Positions 8,269 through 17,982 are shown, counted from the first letter of the stretch. The stretch is DNA of 50,070 bases from Arthrobacter sp. (GCF_031179985.1 NZ_JAPSHJ010000027.1:1-50070), one strand, 5' to 3'. Notes: generated by a model not told the origin, from the letters alone. A program made the numbers and translations.

Positions 8269-9516
8269 GTGCCTGCCTACCTTGATCATGCCGCCACTAC
8301 GCCCTTGTCCCCGGAGGCGTTGGCTGTACTGACGCGGGAACTTTCCCGCACCGGCAACCCGTCTTCGCTGCACGGCTCCGGCCGCCGGGCCCGTCGCTCA
8401 GTCGAGGATGCCCGTGAAGTGCTTGCCGCAGCGGCGGGAGCGCACCCCTCAGAAGTCATCTTCACGTCGGGAGGAACTGAGGCGGACAACCTTGCAGTCA
8501 AGGGACTATATTGGGCCCGCCACGGAGAAGATCCTTTCCGCACGCGCATCCTGTGTACCGCCGTCGAGCATCCAGCCGTTCTGGACACTGTGGAGTGGCT
8601 TGAAAAACATGAGGGAGCCGAGGTTTCATGGTTGCCGGTGGACGGCGATGGTGTGGTCCGGTTGGATGCTTTGAGGTCAGAGCTCGCGCGGGCTCCGGGT
8701 TCCATTGCCTTGGTCACCGTCATGTGGGCCAACAATGAGGTAGGGACGATCCAGCCGATTGCGGAGATCGTGGAGCTGGCGCATGCAGCGGGTGTGCCGG
8801 TGCATTCTGACGCTGTTCAGGCATTCGGCTCCGTGCCGGTGGACTTCAGGGGTGTCGGCCTGGATGCGATGTCGATTTCGGGCCATAAGATCGGCGGACC
8901 TGTGGGCGTCGGGGCACTGCTGTTGGGGAGATCGGTGAAGCTGACCCCTGTGCAGCACGGCGGTGGTCAGGAGCGGGACGTCCGATCGGGAACGTTGGAC
9001 ACAGCGTCCATCGCAGCCTTTGCCGCAGCCGCCGAATCCGTCACCCGGAACCTTTCACCCGAATTACTACGAATCTCGGGCCTCCGCGACCGCCTTATTG
9101 CAGGAGTACAGGCAGCCATACCGGCCGCAGTCCTGCGAGGGGCGCCTGGGGCCGGCCGTTTACCGGGTAACGCACACTTCACTTTCCCCGGATGTGAAGG
9201 GGATTCCTTGCTGTTCCTGCTGGATCTGGCGGGTGTGGAGTCCTCCACAGGTTCTGCGTGCACTGCGGGTGTTCCGCGTCCCTCCCATGTGCTCCTGGCA
9301 ATGGGCCTGGACGAAGAGACGGCCAGGGGAGCGCAGCGCTTCACCTTGGGGCATGCGTCGACGGAGGCGGATGTCGATGTCCTGCTGAAGGCGTTGCCTG
9401 ATGCCTACCATCGCGCCGCCCAAGCGGGCATGGCGGGGCATGTTTCCTCCATTCAGACAGCCGCCACTGTTGCCCGTCAGGGTTCAGTTGCACATCAGGG
9501 TTCAGCAAGCAGCTGA
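8269..9516 (+). CDS. Cysteine desulfurase (IscS/NifS family)
   Basis: Pyridoxal-phosphate enzyme that takes sulfur from cysteine and passes it as persulfide to acceptors such as MnmA or Fe-S assembly. The cofactor lysine is Lys207 in SISGHKIGGP, and the active-site cysteine is Cys331 in SSTGSACTAG, the group I type loop. Length 415 residues, with a low-complexity tail of about 20 residues. The start is a GTG preceded by a -10 element rather than a ribosome site. MnmA lies 1.4 kb downstream on the same strand with a leftward gene between them; in M. tuberculosis iscS and trmU (mnmA) are adjacent, so a shared role in tRNA thiolation is likely. Its 3' end overlaps the convergent flavoprotein gene by 22 bases. 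Confidence 0.95.
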   Translation: MPAYLDHAATTPLSPEALAVLTRELSRTGNPSSLHGSGRRARRSVEDAREVLAAAAGAHPSEVIFTSGGTEADNLAVKGLYWARHGEDPFRTRILCTAVEHPAVLDTVEWLEKHEGAEVSWLPVDGDGVVRLDALRSELARAPGSIALVTVMWANNEVGTIQPIAEIVELAHAAGVPVHSDAVQAFGSVPVDFRGVGLDAMSISGHKIGGPVGVGALLLGRSVKLTPVQHGGGQERDVRSGTLDTASIAAFAAAAESVTRNLSPELLRISGLRDRLIAGVQAAIPAAVLRGAPGAGRLPGNAHFTFPGCEGDSLLFLLDLAGVESSTGSACTAGVPRPSHVLLAMGLDEETARGAQRFTLGHASTEADVDVLLKALPDAYHRAAQAGMAGHVSSIQTAATVARQGSVAHQGSASS

Positions 9517-10751
9517 TCCAGGGGCGCTGCGGCATCGGCCAGGGCCTCGGGTGCCAGCTGCCGCCGTGAACTAATCAGTTCTGTAATCACCTTTTGGGCG
9601 GAGGGTTTGGGCTTGGCGGCCTTTGGCCAGTTCACGCTCATTCCTGCCACCACTCGTCCTTCACGCTGCCAGAAGGCGATGAACTCCTTACTTTCGAGCG
9701 AGCCGCGCAGCAAGGGACTTTCCCTGGCCAGCGTGGGGAATCCCGAGTACTCCATGCTGACGTCGAACTGGTCTGTGTAGAAATACGGGATGGTATCGAA
9801 CACAACGTCGTGTCCCAGCATGGCTTTCGCCACCGTTTTGCCCCCGTTCAATGCGTTGGACCAGTGCTCACTGCGGTGGTGCTCGCCGGTGAACGGGTGC
9901 AGGGCATTCGCGACGTCCCCGGCCGCATAAATATCCGGAGCCGAAGTCCGCAGTGAGGCGTCAGTGAGGATGCCGTTGCTCAGCTTCAGGCCTGCTTCGT
10001 TGGCCAGTTCGACGTCCGGGACAACCCCGACGGCGATCACGACTGTATCTGCCGGAAGGAGCTCCCCGGAATCGGTGACCACGCCTGTGGCCTTTCCTGA
10101 AGTTCCTCGTATCTCCACGGCCGATGCACCAAGCCTGAAACCTACGCCGTTAGCCTTATGGAGGCTGTGGAAGAACCTGCCCAGATCCGGCCCGATGGAA
10201 GCGGAGAGCGGAATATCCTCGAGCCCGATGAGGGTCACCTGGTTGCCGTAGGTGGACGCGGCCGCGGCCAACTCCATTCCGATCCAGCCTGACCCGATCA
10301 TCACAACGTTCCTGCCGCCGTCGGACAGCCTGTCACGGAGCCTGCGGCTGTCATCGACAGTCCGGAAGGTAGTTACCCCATCAAGCACGCTGCCTGGAAG
10401 CGGTATGGTGCGAGGCTGGGCGCCACTGGCGATCAGCAGGGAGTCGAACTGAATTCCGCTGCCGTCGGCAAGGGTTACGCCATGGGCGGCGGCGTCAATT
10501 TCAGTGACCCTGATCCCCAAGCGGAGGTCGACGTCGTTCTCCCGGTACCAGGAGTCCGGCACCACGGGAAGGGCTGCTTCGTCCTCTTTGCCAAGGAGGT
10601 ACTCCTTGGAGAGCGGAGGACGCAGGTAGGGATGATGCTCCTCTGCCCCAATGAGTGTGAGGGAACCGGCGAAACCTTCGGCGCGGAGAGTCTTTGCAGC
10701 CGTGGCACCCGCCAGCCCGCCTCCTGCGATGACGATGTGTTCGGCAACCAT
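9495..10751 (-). CDS. FAD-dependent pyridine nucleotide-disulfide oxidoreductase, ferredoxin-reductase type
   Basis: NAD(P)H-dependent flavoprotein of the rubredoxin/ferredoxin reductase family. The FAD-binding GxGxxG is in IVIAGGGLAGATAA near residues 6-18; the second nucleotide-binding motif is IGSGWIGMELAA near the middle; DIYAAGDVA marks the third FAD contact. A C-terminal reductase domain includes PYFYTDQFDVSMEYSG. The ATG at 10751 has GAGG seven bases upstream and gives 418 residues; longer in-frame starts add unrelated sequence. No ferredoxin or oxygenase gene lies nearby, so the electron acceptor is unknown. It is divergent from mnmA and convergent with the desulfurase gene. Confidence 0.92.
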   Translation of the reverse strand: MVAEHIVIAGGGLAGATAAKTLRAEGFAGSLTLIGAEEHHPYLRPPLSKEYLLGKEDEAALPVVPDSWYRENDVDLRLGIRVTEIDAAAHGVTLADGSGIQFDSLLIASGAQPRTIPLPGSVLDGVTTFRTVDDSRRLRDRLSDGGRNVVMIGSGWIGMELAAAASTYGNQVTLIGLEDIPLSASIGPDLGRFFHSLHKANGVGFRLGASAVEIRGTSGKATGVVTDSGELLPADTVVIAVGVVPDVELANEAGLKLSNGILTDASLRTSAPDIYAAGDVANALHPFTGEHHRSEHWSNALNGGKTVAKAMLGHDVVFDTIPYFYTDQFDVSMEYSGFPTLARESPLLRGSLESKEFIAFWQREGRVVAGMSVNWPKAAKPKPSAQKVITELISSRRQLAPEALADAAAPLDQLLAEP

Positions 10752-10816
10752 GATGCGCCTCGATTCTGACTGAAGGATGCAGCCTTCGCCTCGCCGTTCT
10801 AAAACTGATACTCTTG

Positions 10817-10846
10817 ACTTTAGAAGTGAAGACAAGCGACGGTCAA
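10817..10846 (-). promoter_or_regulatory. Possible promoter of the flavoprotein gene
   Basis: Read leftward, TTGACC (10846-10841) and TAAAGT (10822-10817) are separated by 18 bases and lie about 65 bases upstream of the ATG. The -35 is a good match, the -10 moderate. A TAGAAT on the opposite strand near 10877 could serve mnmA but has no clear -35. Confidence 0.35.
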
Positions 10847-10965
10847 GGGATTTTAGGCCCTGATTCGCAAGGACAGTAGAATAAATGGGCGGGCTCTGTG
10901 TCCGCCGGAATATCAACCGGGCTTCCCGGCCCTGAAATCCCTGAAACTTCCCAGAGAAAGCCAGT

Positions 10966-12105
10966 ATGCGAGTTCTTGCAGCCATGAGCGGTGGAGTCGA
11001 TTCCGCCGTTGCCGCCGCCCGCGCCGTTGACGCCGGGCACGACGTCGTCGGTGTTCACCTGGCGCTCTCCCGCATGCCCGGAACCCTCCGCACCGGCAGC
11101 CGGGGCTGCTGCACGATCGAAGACTCCCGTGATGCCTGGCGGGCTTGTGACGTCCTCGGAATTCCCTACTACGTCTGGGACTTCTCGGAGCGGTTCAAGG
11201 AAGACGTCGTCCAGGACTTCATTGACGAATACGCTGCCGGCCGCACCCCCAATCCGTGCATGCGCTGCAACGAGCGCATCAAGTTCGCTGCGCTGTTGGA
11301 AAAGGCCATAGCTCTGGGTTTTGACGCCGTCTGCACCGGGCACTATGCGAAGGTGATTGAGGATTCGGAGGGCAACCGCGAGCTTCACCGCGCTGCAGAC
11401 TGGGCCAAGGATCAAAGCTACGTACTGGGAGTACTGACGCACGAGCAGCTCAAGCACTCGATGTTCCCGCTGGCAGATACACCCTCCAAGGCCGAGGTCC
11501 GCGCCGAAGCCGAGCGCCGGGGGCTGTCCGTGGCGAACAAGCCTGACAGCCACGACATCTGCTTCATCCCCGACGGCGACACCGCTGGCTGGCTGGCTGA
11601 GAAGATTGACATGACCACGGGGGACATCGTTGACGAAACCGGCTCCAAAGTGGGCGAACACCCTGGCGCCAATGCCTTTACCGTCGGCCAGCGCCGCGGA
11701 TTGAAGCTGGGCACCCCCGCTGCAGACGGGAAGCCCCGCTTCGTCCTGGAGATCCGTCCCAAGGAAAATAAAGTGGTTGTTGGCCCCGAGGCGCTTCTTG
11801 CCATCGACGAAATCCGGGGCATCAAGGTGTCCTGGGCAGGCCTCCCCATCGGCGAGATCAGTACGGGCGAGCACTTTGACTGCTATGCCCAGGTCCGCGC
11901 CCACGGCGACCCGGTCCCTGCACGTGCATGGATGGAACGCTCAACGGACGAGGACGGCCGCAGCCAGGAAAATCTCGTGGTCACCCTCACCAACCCATTG
12001 CGCGGAGTTGCGCCTGGTCAGACGGTGGTGCTGTACCAGGGGAGCCGGGTACTTGGTCAGGCGACCATTGACACGGCCCGTTCCCTGCAGCGCGCAGCCC
12101 TTTAA
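10966..12105 (+). CDS. mnmA: tRNA-specific 2-thiouridylase MnmA
   Basis: ATP-dependent enzyme that thiolates U34 of tRNAs for Lys, Glu and Gln. The PP-loop SGGVDS is at residues 8-13. The two catalytic cysteines are Cys101 (in [12 protein letters not shown]) and Cys199 (in DSHDICFI). The C-terminal beta-barrel domains follow. At 379 residues it has the normal length. The ATG at 10966 is the first base of the expected N-terminus; its ribosome site (AGAGAAAG) is weak. Sulfur probably comes from the upstream cysteine desulfurase; relay proteins are not seen. The neighbourhood matches the mycobacterial trmU-iscS region. Confidence 0.96.
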   Translation: MRVLAAMSGGVDSAVAAARAVDAGHDVVGVHLALSRMPGTLRTGSRGCCTIEDSRDAWRACDVLGIPYYVWDFSERFKEDVVQDFIDEYAAGRTPNPCMRCNERIKFAALLEKAIALGFDAVCTGHYAKVIEDSEGNRELHRAADWAKDQSYVLGVLTHEQLKHSMFPLADTPSKAEVRAEAERRGLSVANKPDSHDICFIPDGDTAGWLAEKIDMTTGDIVDETGSKVGEHPGANAFTVGQRRGLKLGTPAADGKPRFVLEIRPKENKVVVGPEALLAIDEIRGIKVSWAGLPIGEISTGEHFDCYAQVRAHGDPVPARAWMERSTDEDGRSQENLVVTLTNPLRGVAPGQTVVLYQGSRVLGQATIDTARSLQRAAL

Positions 12106-12220
12106 GCCGCGGGATATCCTGCTGGCCAGCCTTCAGGCCGAAGAAAACGATAGTCGTGCATCGATCCGGTAAATATTGTGTTTCGAATCACCAGAACTGA
12201 CCTTCCAGTACCGGATTCTC

Positions 12221-12259
12221 TGATTGAATCAAGGCATCAGACAGCGCGCCGTAATACGG
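12221..12259. promoter_or_regulatory. Two adjacent palindromes upstream of the peptide-binding protein gene
   Basis: TGATTGAATCA (12221-12231) and CCGTAATACGG (12249-12259) are each perfect 5-1-5 palindromes, about 28 bases centre to centre, 75-115 bases before the binding protein start. They could be operator half-sites. The rest of the 12106-12335 gap holds no gene and no clear promoter; a small GAAC/GTTC inverted repeat lies just before the start codon. Confidence 0.25.
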
Positions 12260-12335
12260 AGTAACTTTCGATCAAAAAAGTACTTCCGGCATACATCAGG
12301 CGGCGCGCGGTAGTCACCGAACAGAAAGTTCACAG

Positions 12336-13967
12336 ATGCCAACAACGAAGAAAGCCCTGCGGAGTGCCATCGCGCTCGCGGGCGTTTCCGCCCTCGCCCT
12401 GACTGCCTGCACGGGCCCATCAGGCGGCGGAACGAATACCGGCGGAGCCGGAGGTGGAACCATTACGTTTGGCACCACCGACAAGGTGGTCACTCTGGAC
12501 CCCGCAGGCTCCTACGATGCCGGTTCATTTATGGTGATGAACCAGGTCTACCCGTTCCTCATGAACGCCAAGCCCGGAACGGCTGACTCCACCCCTGACA
12601 TCGCTGAGTCAGCGGAGTTCACGAGCCCCACCGAGTACACCGTCAAGCTGAAGTCGGACCTCAAATTTGCGAACGGCCACGCGTTGACGTCGTCGGACGT
12701 GAAGTTTTCCTTCGACCGCGTCGTCAAGATCGCAGACCCCAACGGCCCGGCCTCCCTTTTGAGCAACCTCTCTTCGGTCGAGGCCACTGACGATCAAACA
12801 GTCGTCTTCACGCTGAAGAAAGGCAACGATCAGGTCTTCCCCGGAGTCCTGGCCGCCAACTCGGGTCCCATTGTCGATGAAGAGGTCTTCCCGGCCGACA
12901 AGGTCATGACCGACGACGACATCGTCAAGGGCAAGCCCTTCGCCGGCCCCTACACCATTGAAAGCTACAAGAAGAACGAACTGGTCAGCCTCAAGCCCAA
13001 CCCGGATTACAAGGGCCTCCTGGGCAAGCCGGCAAACGACGGCGCCAACATCAAGTACTACGCGGACGCCAACAACCTCAAGCTGGAGGTCCAGCAGGGC
13101 GGGATCGACGTCGCAGGCCGCAGCCTGGCAGCCACTGACGTCGCTGACCTTGAGAAGGATTCCAAAGTCAAGGTTCACAAGGGGCCCGGTGGTGAGCTCC
13201 GGTACATCGTTTTCAACTTTGACACGATGCCGTTCGGTGCCAAGGCACCTGAAGCGGATTCCGCGAAGGCGCTCGCAGTCCGGCAGGCAATGGCCCATAT
13301 CGTAGACCGGGAAGCGCTTGCTACCCAGGTTTACAAGGGAACGTACCTCCCGGCGTACTCGGTTGTTCCGGACGGCTTCGTCGGTGCTACCCAGCCGCTC
13401 AAGGAAATGTATGGTGACGGCACCGGCAAGCCGAGTCTGGACAAGGCGAAGAAGGCCTTCTCTGATGCTGGAGTCACCGCTCCGGTGACTCTCAAGCTCC
13501 AGTACAACCCTGACCACTACGGCGAGTCCTCAGGCGATGAATACGCCATGATCAAGGAGCAACTGGAGAAGTCGGGACTGTTCAAGGTGGACCTGCAGTC
13601 GACTGAATGGGTGACGTACTCCAAGGACAGGACGGCCGACGCCTATCCGGTTTACCAGCTGGGCTGGTTCCCGGATTATTCAGACGCCGACAACTACCTG
13701 ACGCCGTTCTTCGTTCCGGGCAACTTCCTGGGCAACCACTACGAGAACCCGGCTGTGACCGAGCTGATCGGCAAGCAGCTGACCACCGTTGAGAAGGCCG
13801 AACGCGAGAAAGTCCTGGGTGAGGCCCAGGAGGCCGTTGCCAAGGACCTCTCCACCTTGCCCCTCCTGCAGGGTGCACAACTGATGGTGGCCGGGGCGAA
13901 TGTGAAGGGCGTTGAAACCACCCTCGACGCTTCCTTCAAGACCCGTCTTGGTGTGATTTCCAAGTAA
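12336..13967 (+). CDS. Peptide/oligopeptide ABC transporter substrate-binding lipoprotein (SBP_bac_5)
   Basis: Extracellular solute-binding protein of the DppA/OppA family, anchored to the membrane by a lipid on Cys25 (lipobox LTAC after a basic-hydrophobic signal). The family signature around TSSDVKFSFDRVVKI and the long two-lobed body of 543 residues support the call. It captures peptides or related ligands and delivers them to the permeases encoded downstream. The ATG at 12336 follows a modest GAAAG ribosome site. A strong terminator separates it from the permease genes, which would make more binding protein than transporter. The ligand cannot be deduced; the family also binds nickel, glutathione and sugars-peptide conjugates. 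Confidence 0.93.
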   Translation: MPTTKKALRSAIALAGVSALALTACTGPSGGGTNTGGAGGGTITFGTTDKVVTLDPAGSYDAGSFMVMNQVYPFLMNAKPGTADSTPDIAESAEFTSPTEYTVKLKSDLKFANGHALTSSDVKFSFDRVVKIADPNGPASLLSNLSSVEATDDQTVVFTLKKGNDQVFPGVLAANSGPIVDEEVFPADKVMTDDDIVKGKPFAGPYTIESYKKNELVSLKPNPDYKGLLGKPANDGANIKYYADANNLKLEVQQGGIDVAGRSLAATDVADLEKDSKVKVHKGPGGELRYIVFNFDTMPFGAKAPEADSAKALAVRQAMAHIVDREALATQVYKGTYLPAYSVVPDGFVGATQPLKEMYGDGTGKPSLDKAKKAFSDAGVTAPVTLKLQYNPDHYGESSGDEYAMIKEQLEKSGLFKVDLQSTEWVTYSKDRTADAYPVYQLGWFPDYSDADNYLTPFFVPGNFLGNHYENPAVTELIGKQLTTVEKAEREKVLGEAQEAVAKDLSTLPLLQGAQLMVAGANVKGVETTLDASFKTRLGVISK

Positions 13968-13997
13968 GAGTCCCATCAGGTCCTGACCAGCCAAGGA

Positions 13998-14028
13998 GGC
14001 GGGGCGCCACCACGGCGTCCCGCCTTTT
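13998..14028 (+). terminator. Strong terminator inside the peptide transporter operon
   Basis: An 11-bp stem (13998-14008 with 14014-14024, one G-T pair) around a five-base loop is followed directly by TTTT. It lies 30 bases after the binding protein stop and 50 bases before the first permease. Partial read-through here would explain the expected excess of binding protein over membrane components. Confidence 0.85.
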
Positions 14029-14077
14029 GCTGGTCACCCGGCCCCAACAACCGGGAATCTCTAGATTTTAGGTACTA

Positions 14078-15169
14078 ATGACAACCCTTATTGATGCGCC
14101 GCCAAGCGACGCCGACGGCATCCTCCCGTCGAAAAAGAAGTCTTCGGGCGGCGGTCTTGGCCAGTACATACTGGTCAGGTTTCTCCTGATCTTCCCCACG
14201 ATCTTTATCCTCGTCACCATGGTTTTCTTCCTGATGCGGATCACCGGTGACCCCATTACCTCAGCCCTTGGCGGCAGGCTCCCCCCTGATCAACTGCAGG
14301 AAAGGATCCACGCCGCAGGCTACGACAGGCCAATCCTGGTGCAGTACCTGGAATACCTTGGCCAACTCATCACTGGGAACTTCGGCACCACATTGTCGGA
14401 TAACCGCAAGGTTTCGGAGATGTTGACCACCTACGGGGCGGCCACGCTGGAACTGTCCATCAATGCGGTGCTCGTTGCCCTGGTGGTGGGAATTCCACTG
14501 GGCATGATCGCGGCTCACCGGCGTGACAAGGCACCGGATGCCGTGCTCCGCATTTTCGCCATCCTTTGCTATTCCACCCCGGTGTTCTTCTCCGGACTGC
14601 TCTTCAAACTGACGTTCGCTGTTTGGTTGGGCTGGCTGCCTGTGGCAGGTCGGGCCACCACCTCTACCGAGCTTTCGCTGACTGGGCTTGGGGCCCCATC
14701 GGGCATTTACTGGCTCGATGCCCTCCGCAGCGGGAACATGGCAGCGCTTGGCGACGTGGTGGGTCACGCGGTTCTTCCGGCCGTCGCCCTGGGCCTCCTG
14801 ACGGCCGGAATCTTCCTCCGGCTCGTGCGGACCAACGTTATCGGCACACTGGGCAAGGACTACATCGAAGCTGGACGCTCACGGGGCGTCAGCGAATTCA
14901 GACTCGTGACCAAACACGCCTACAAGCCTGCCCTGATCCCCATCATCACCGTTATGGGGCTTCAGATCGCCGTGCTGCTTGGGGGAGCCGTGCTGACCGA
15001 GACCACATTCGAATGGAAGGGCCTGGGCTTCCAGCTGGCCTCATACCTGACTGCCCGTGACTTTGTGGCTGTTCAGGGCATTGTGGTCCTGCTGGCGATC
15101 ATCGTGGCATTCACCAACTTCATCGTGGACATCGCGGCCGCGCTGATCGACCCCCGTGTGAGGTACTGA
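14078..15169 (+). CDS. ABC transporter permease, DppB/OppB type
   Basis: Integral membrane permease of a peptide-type ABC importer. A charged N-terminus of about 30 residues precedes the first membrane helix; the protein has about six helices. The EAA coupling loop that contacts the ATPase is seen in DYIEAGRSRGVSEFRLVTKHAYKPAL. The ending AALIDPRVRY is typical of DppB. Length 363 residues. The ATG at 14078 follows an AGG-containing ribosome site (TTAGGTACTA). The gene lies after an internal terminator and one base before the second permease. Confidence 0.94.
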   Translation: MTTLIDAPPSDADGILPSKKKSSGGGLGQYILVRFLLIFPTIFILVTMVFFLMRITGDPITSALGGRLPPDQLQERIHAAGYDRPILVQYLEYLGQLITGNFGTTLSDNRKVSEMLTTYGAATLELSINAVLVALVVGIPLGMIAAHRRDKAPDAVLRIFAILCYSTPVFFSGLLFKLTFAVWLGWLPVAGRATTSTELSLTGLGAPSGIYWLDALRSGNMAALGDVVGHAVLPAVALGLLTAGIFLRLVRTNVIGTLGKDYIEAGRSRGVSEFRLVTKHAYKPALIPIITVMGLQIAVLLGGAVLTETTFEWKGLGFQLASYLTARDFVAVQGIVVLLAIIVAFTNFIVDIAAALIDPRVRY

Positions 15170-15170
15170 C

Positions 15171-16193
15171 ATGAGCACAGTTTCCCCTCTGCCGATCGTG
15201 GCAGATCCACGGCAACCACTTTTCAAGCGGCTGCCGGTAATTTCGCATTTCAACAAGAGTGTCGGCCTTCAACGCGGGATGCTGGTGGCCGGACTTGTGC
15301 TGACGGGCATTTTTATCCTGACGGCGCTTCTTGCCCCACTGATTGCGCCCTTCGGTTTCTCACAGATCTCCGACGCCGACGGCAGCTTTCCAACCCAGGA
15401 ACCGCCGGGCGGCAAGCACATCTGGGGTACCACCGTGGGTGGCTACGATGTTTTCTCGCGGGTTGTTTGGGGCACGCAGACCGCAATTATGGTGATTATC
15501 GTCGCCGTCGTGATGTCCATCTTTATCGGGGTCATCCTCGGCCTGGTGAGCGGCTACTACGGAGGTTGGCTGGACCGGGTACTCGTTGTGGTCGCCGACG
15601 CTGTTTACGCTTTTCCCTCCCTCCTCGTGGCCATCGTCATGGCCATCGTTATCAGTGGGGGACGATCCAGCCTCATCGGCGGAATCCTGGCTGCGGCGAT
15701 CTCCATAACGGTCGTGTTCATTCCGCAGTACTTCCGGGTAATCCGGGCGGAGACCATCCGTTTGAAGGCCGAGCCCTTCGTGGAATCCGCAAAGGTGGTG
15801 GGAGCCTCGAACATCCGGATCATGACCCGGCACATCTACGGGAACGCCACCCGGACTCTGCCGCTCATATTTACCCTCAACGCTTCAGAGGCCATCCTTA
15901 CCCTTGCCGCTCTGGGCTTCCTGGGCTTCGGTATCGAGCCGACGTCGGCCGCTGAGTGGGGGTTCGACCTGAACAAGGCGCTGGCCGATACGACGTCGGG
16001 AATTTGGTGGACGGGCGTTTTCCCTGGCCTGGCCATCGTCCTCACAGTCCTGGGCCTGACCCTGGTCGGTGAAAGCATCAATGATCTCAACGATCCCCGC
16101 CTGCGGGGACGCAAACGCGCCGGCGGTAAGGGTGGAGCAGACGCCCCCACCGCTGCCCAGGCCGCGCTTGAAGCAGAAGCGAGGACGTTATGA
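15171..16193 (+). CDS. ABC transporter permease, DppC/OppC type
   Basis: Second permease subunit of the importer. It has the DppC-type N-terminal region with a first helix near residues 35-60, then the permease domain with the EAA loop around PFVESAKVVGASNIRIMTRHIYGN, and the characteristic ending GESINDLNDPRLRGRKR. Length 340 residues. It starts one base after the stop of the first permease and its last four bases (ATGA) overlap the ATPase gene, so translation is coupled. Confidence 0.94.
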   Translation: MSTVSPLPIVADPRQPLFKRLPVISHFNKSVGLQRGMLVAGLVLTGIFILTALLAPLIAPFGFSQISDADGSFPTQEPPGGKHIWGTTVGGYDVFSRVVWGTQTAIMVIIVAVVMSIFIGVILGLVSGYYGGWLDRVLVVVADAVYAFPSLLVAIVMAIVISGGRSSLIGGILAAAISITVVFIPQYFRVIRAETIRLKAEPFVESAKVVGASNIRIMTRHIYGNATRTLPLIFTLNASEAILTLAALGFLGFGIEPTSAAEWGFDLNKALADTTSGIWWTGVFPGLAIVLTVLGLTLVGESINDLNDPRLRGRKRAGGKGGADAPTAAQAALEAEARTL

Positions 16194-17905
16194 CCATCAA
16201 CATCGATCCCATCAAGGACGACGCCGGCAATTCCGGACCGGTACTGGATATAGACCATCTGAAGGTCACCTTCGCCACCGACGGGGGTGACGTGCACGCG
16301 GTGAAGGACGTCAGCCTGCAAGTAAACCAGGGCGAGGTCGTGGCCATTGTGGGGGAGTCAGGTTCCGGGAAGACAGTGACAGCGAAGACGATTCTGGGGC
16401 TCCTTCCGGAAACTGCCACAAGTTCGGGGGCTGTGCTCATCAATGGCAATAACGTCATCAGCGTCAGCGCGGCACGTCTGCGCGAGATCCGTGGCAAGGA
16501 CGTCGCCATGGTTTTCCAGGAACCGTCGACTGCGCTTAACCCCGTCTTTACCGTCGGCTGGCAGATAGCGGAGGGACTTCGCGCGCATGCCGGCATGGGG
16601 GAGGACGGTCACCGCATCAGCAGGCGGGAGGCGAAACTGCTGGCGATCGACGCGCTGCGCAGGGTGGGCATCCCTGATCCTGAAACCAGGGTCAACTACT
16701 ACCCTCACCAATTTTCAGGTGGTCAAAAGCAACGGGTGGTCATCGCGGCAGCCCTGGCCTTAAACCCGGGACTCATTGTTGCGGACGAACCCACGACCGC
16801 CCTGGATGTAACCGTCCAGGCCGAGATACTCCAGTTGCTGAGGGATCTCAGGGACATCTACGGCACATCGATTGTCCTGATCACCCACAACATGGGCGTG
16901 GTGGCGGACCTTGCCGACCGGGTGGTGGTCATGTACCAGGGCGACGTGGTGGAGGAAGCTCCTTCCAGAGTCCTCTTCGCCCAACCAAAACAGGAGTACA
17001 CGCAGAAGCTGCTTGCGGCTGTTCCTCATCTCGGCAGGAATTCTGCGTCGGAGGGCATGAAGGAACGGGCACACCAACATGGCAAGGTGCTGGTTGAGGC
17101 CAAGGACCTGACCATCGAGTATCCCGGGAGGCTTGGCAGCCCGGGATTCAAGGCAGTAGATCGTGTCAGCTTCACCTTGTCCGAGGGCGAAGTTTTTGGC
17201 CTGGTGGGTGAATCAGGGTCCGGCAAGACCACTATCGGCAGGGCGATCGCAGGGTTGAACCGCACCACCGGAGGCAGCCTGAAAGTCCTTGACTACGAAA
17301 TGCTGAACCTCAAGGAGCGCACTTTCAAGCCGCACCGGAAGGATATCGGGTTTGTTTTCCAGGATCCTGCGGCCTCGTTCAATCCACATCTCACCATTGG
17401 CGACTGCGTGGCCGAGCCCCTCATCATCCATGGCAACCCGACACCCGCCCAGGCACGCCAGCGGGTCCGAGAGCTGCTCGAATCAGTGCAGCTGCCGGCG
17501 TCGTATGCAGGCAGGTACCCGCATGAGCTCTCCGGAGGGCAGCGGCAGCGGGCTTCCTTGGCCCGCGCCCTCATCCTGAACCCCAAGCTGCTCATTGCCG
17601 ACGAGCCGACGTCAGCCTTGGATGTCTCAGTCCAGGCCAAAGTGCTGGAGCTCTTCAAAGAGATCCAGCAGGAGTTCGGCTTCGCGGCCCTGTTCATCAG
17701 TCACGACCTCGCCGTTGTGGACATCCTCTCCCACTGGGTGGGTGTGCTCTACAAAGGCAGGCTTGTGGAACAGGGGCTGGGACGCGTCGTGATGAATGCC
17801 CCACAGCATGACTACACCAGGCGGCTCATCGCTTCCTTGCCGGTGCCTGATCCTGAAGAACAGGCCCGACGACGGGAAGAGAACAGGGCGCTGCTCACGA
17901 CCTAG
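16190..17905 (+). CDS. Fused double ATP-binding protein of the peptide ABC transporter (DppD-DppF)
   Basis: One polypeptide of 571 residues carries two ABC ATPase domains, which are separate proteins (DppD, DppF) in many bacteria. Each half has a Walker A GESGSGKT (residues 55-62 and about 341-348), an ABC signature (SGGQKQR in the first, SGGQRQR in the second) and a Walker B ADEPT(T/S)ALDV. Both halves look intact. A linker of about 25 residues containing ERAHQHGK joins them. The start overlaps the upstream permease by four bases. A strong hairpin terminator follows, closing the operon. Confidence 0.95.
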   Translation: MTINIDPIKDDAGNSGPVLDIDHLKVTFATDGGDVHAVKDVSLQVNQGEVVAIVGESGSGKTVTAKTILGLLPETATSSGAVLINGNNVISVSAARLREIRGKDVAMVFQEPSTALNPVFTVGWQIAEGLRAHAGMGEDGHRISRREAKLLAIDALRRVGIPDPETRVNYYPHQFSGGQKQRVVIAAALALNPGLIVADEPTTALDVTVQAEILQLLRDLRDIYGTSIVLITHNMGVVADLADRVVVMYQGDVVEEAPSRVLFAQPKQEYTQKLLAAVPHLGRNSASEGMKERAHQHGKVLVEAKDLTIEYPGRLGSPGFKAVDRVSFTLSEGEVFGLVGESGSGKTTIGRAIAGLNRTTGGSLKVLDYEMLNLKERTFKPHRKDIGFVFQDPAASFNPHLTIGDCVAEPLIIHGNPTPAQARQRVRELLESVQLPASYAGRYPHELSGGQRQRASLARALILNPKLLIADEPTSALDVSVQAKVLELFKEIQQEFGFAALFISHDLAVVDILSHWVGVLYKGRLVEQGLGRVVMNAPQHDYTRRLIASLPVPDPEEQARRREENRALLTT

Positions 17906-17930
17906 GTCTATTACGCACACAGGAAATACA

Positions 17931-17982
17931 GGGCCCGCCGCCGTTCCGGAAGGTTTCTTCCGCGGCGGCGGGTCCTCGTTTG
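17931..17982 (+). terminator. Long compound hairpin ending the transporter operon
   Basis: A 13-bp stem (17931-17943 with the complementary arm at about 17961-17973, one G-T pair) encloses a second nested 6-bp stem (CGGAAG/CTTCCG), followed by TCGTTTG. It lies 25 bases after the ATPase stop. The nesting makes it unusually stable. Confidence 0.8.

Noticed and set aside
10843..11904. 353-codon minus-strand open frame opposite mnmA
   Set aside because: Antisense shadow; MnmA catalytic residues are intact on the plus strand.
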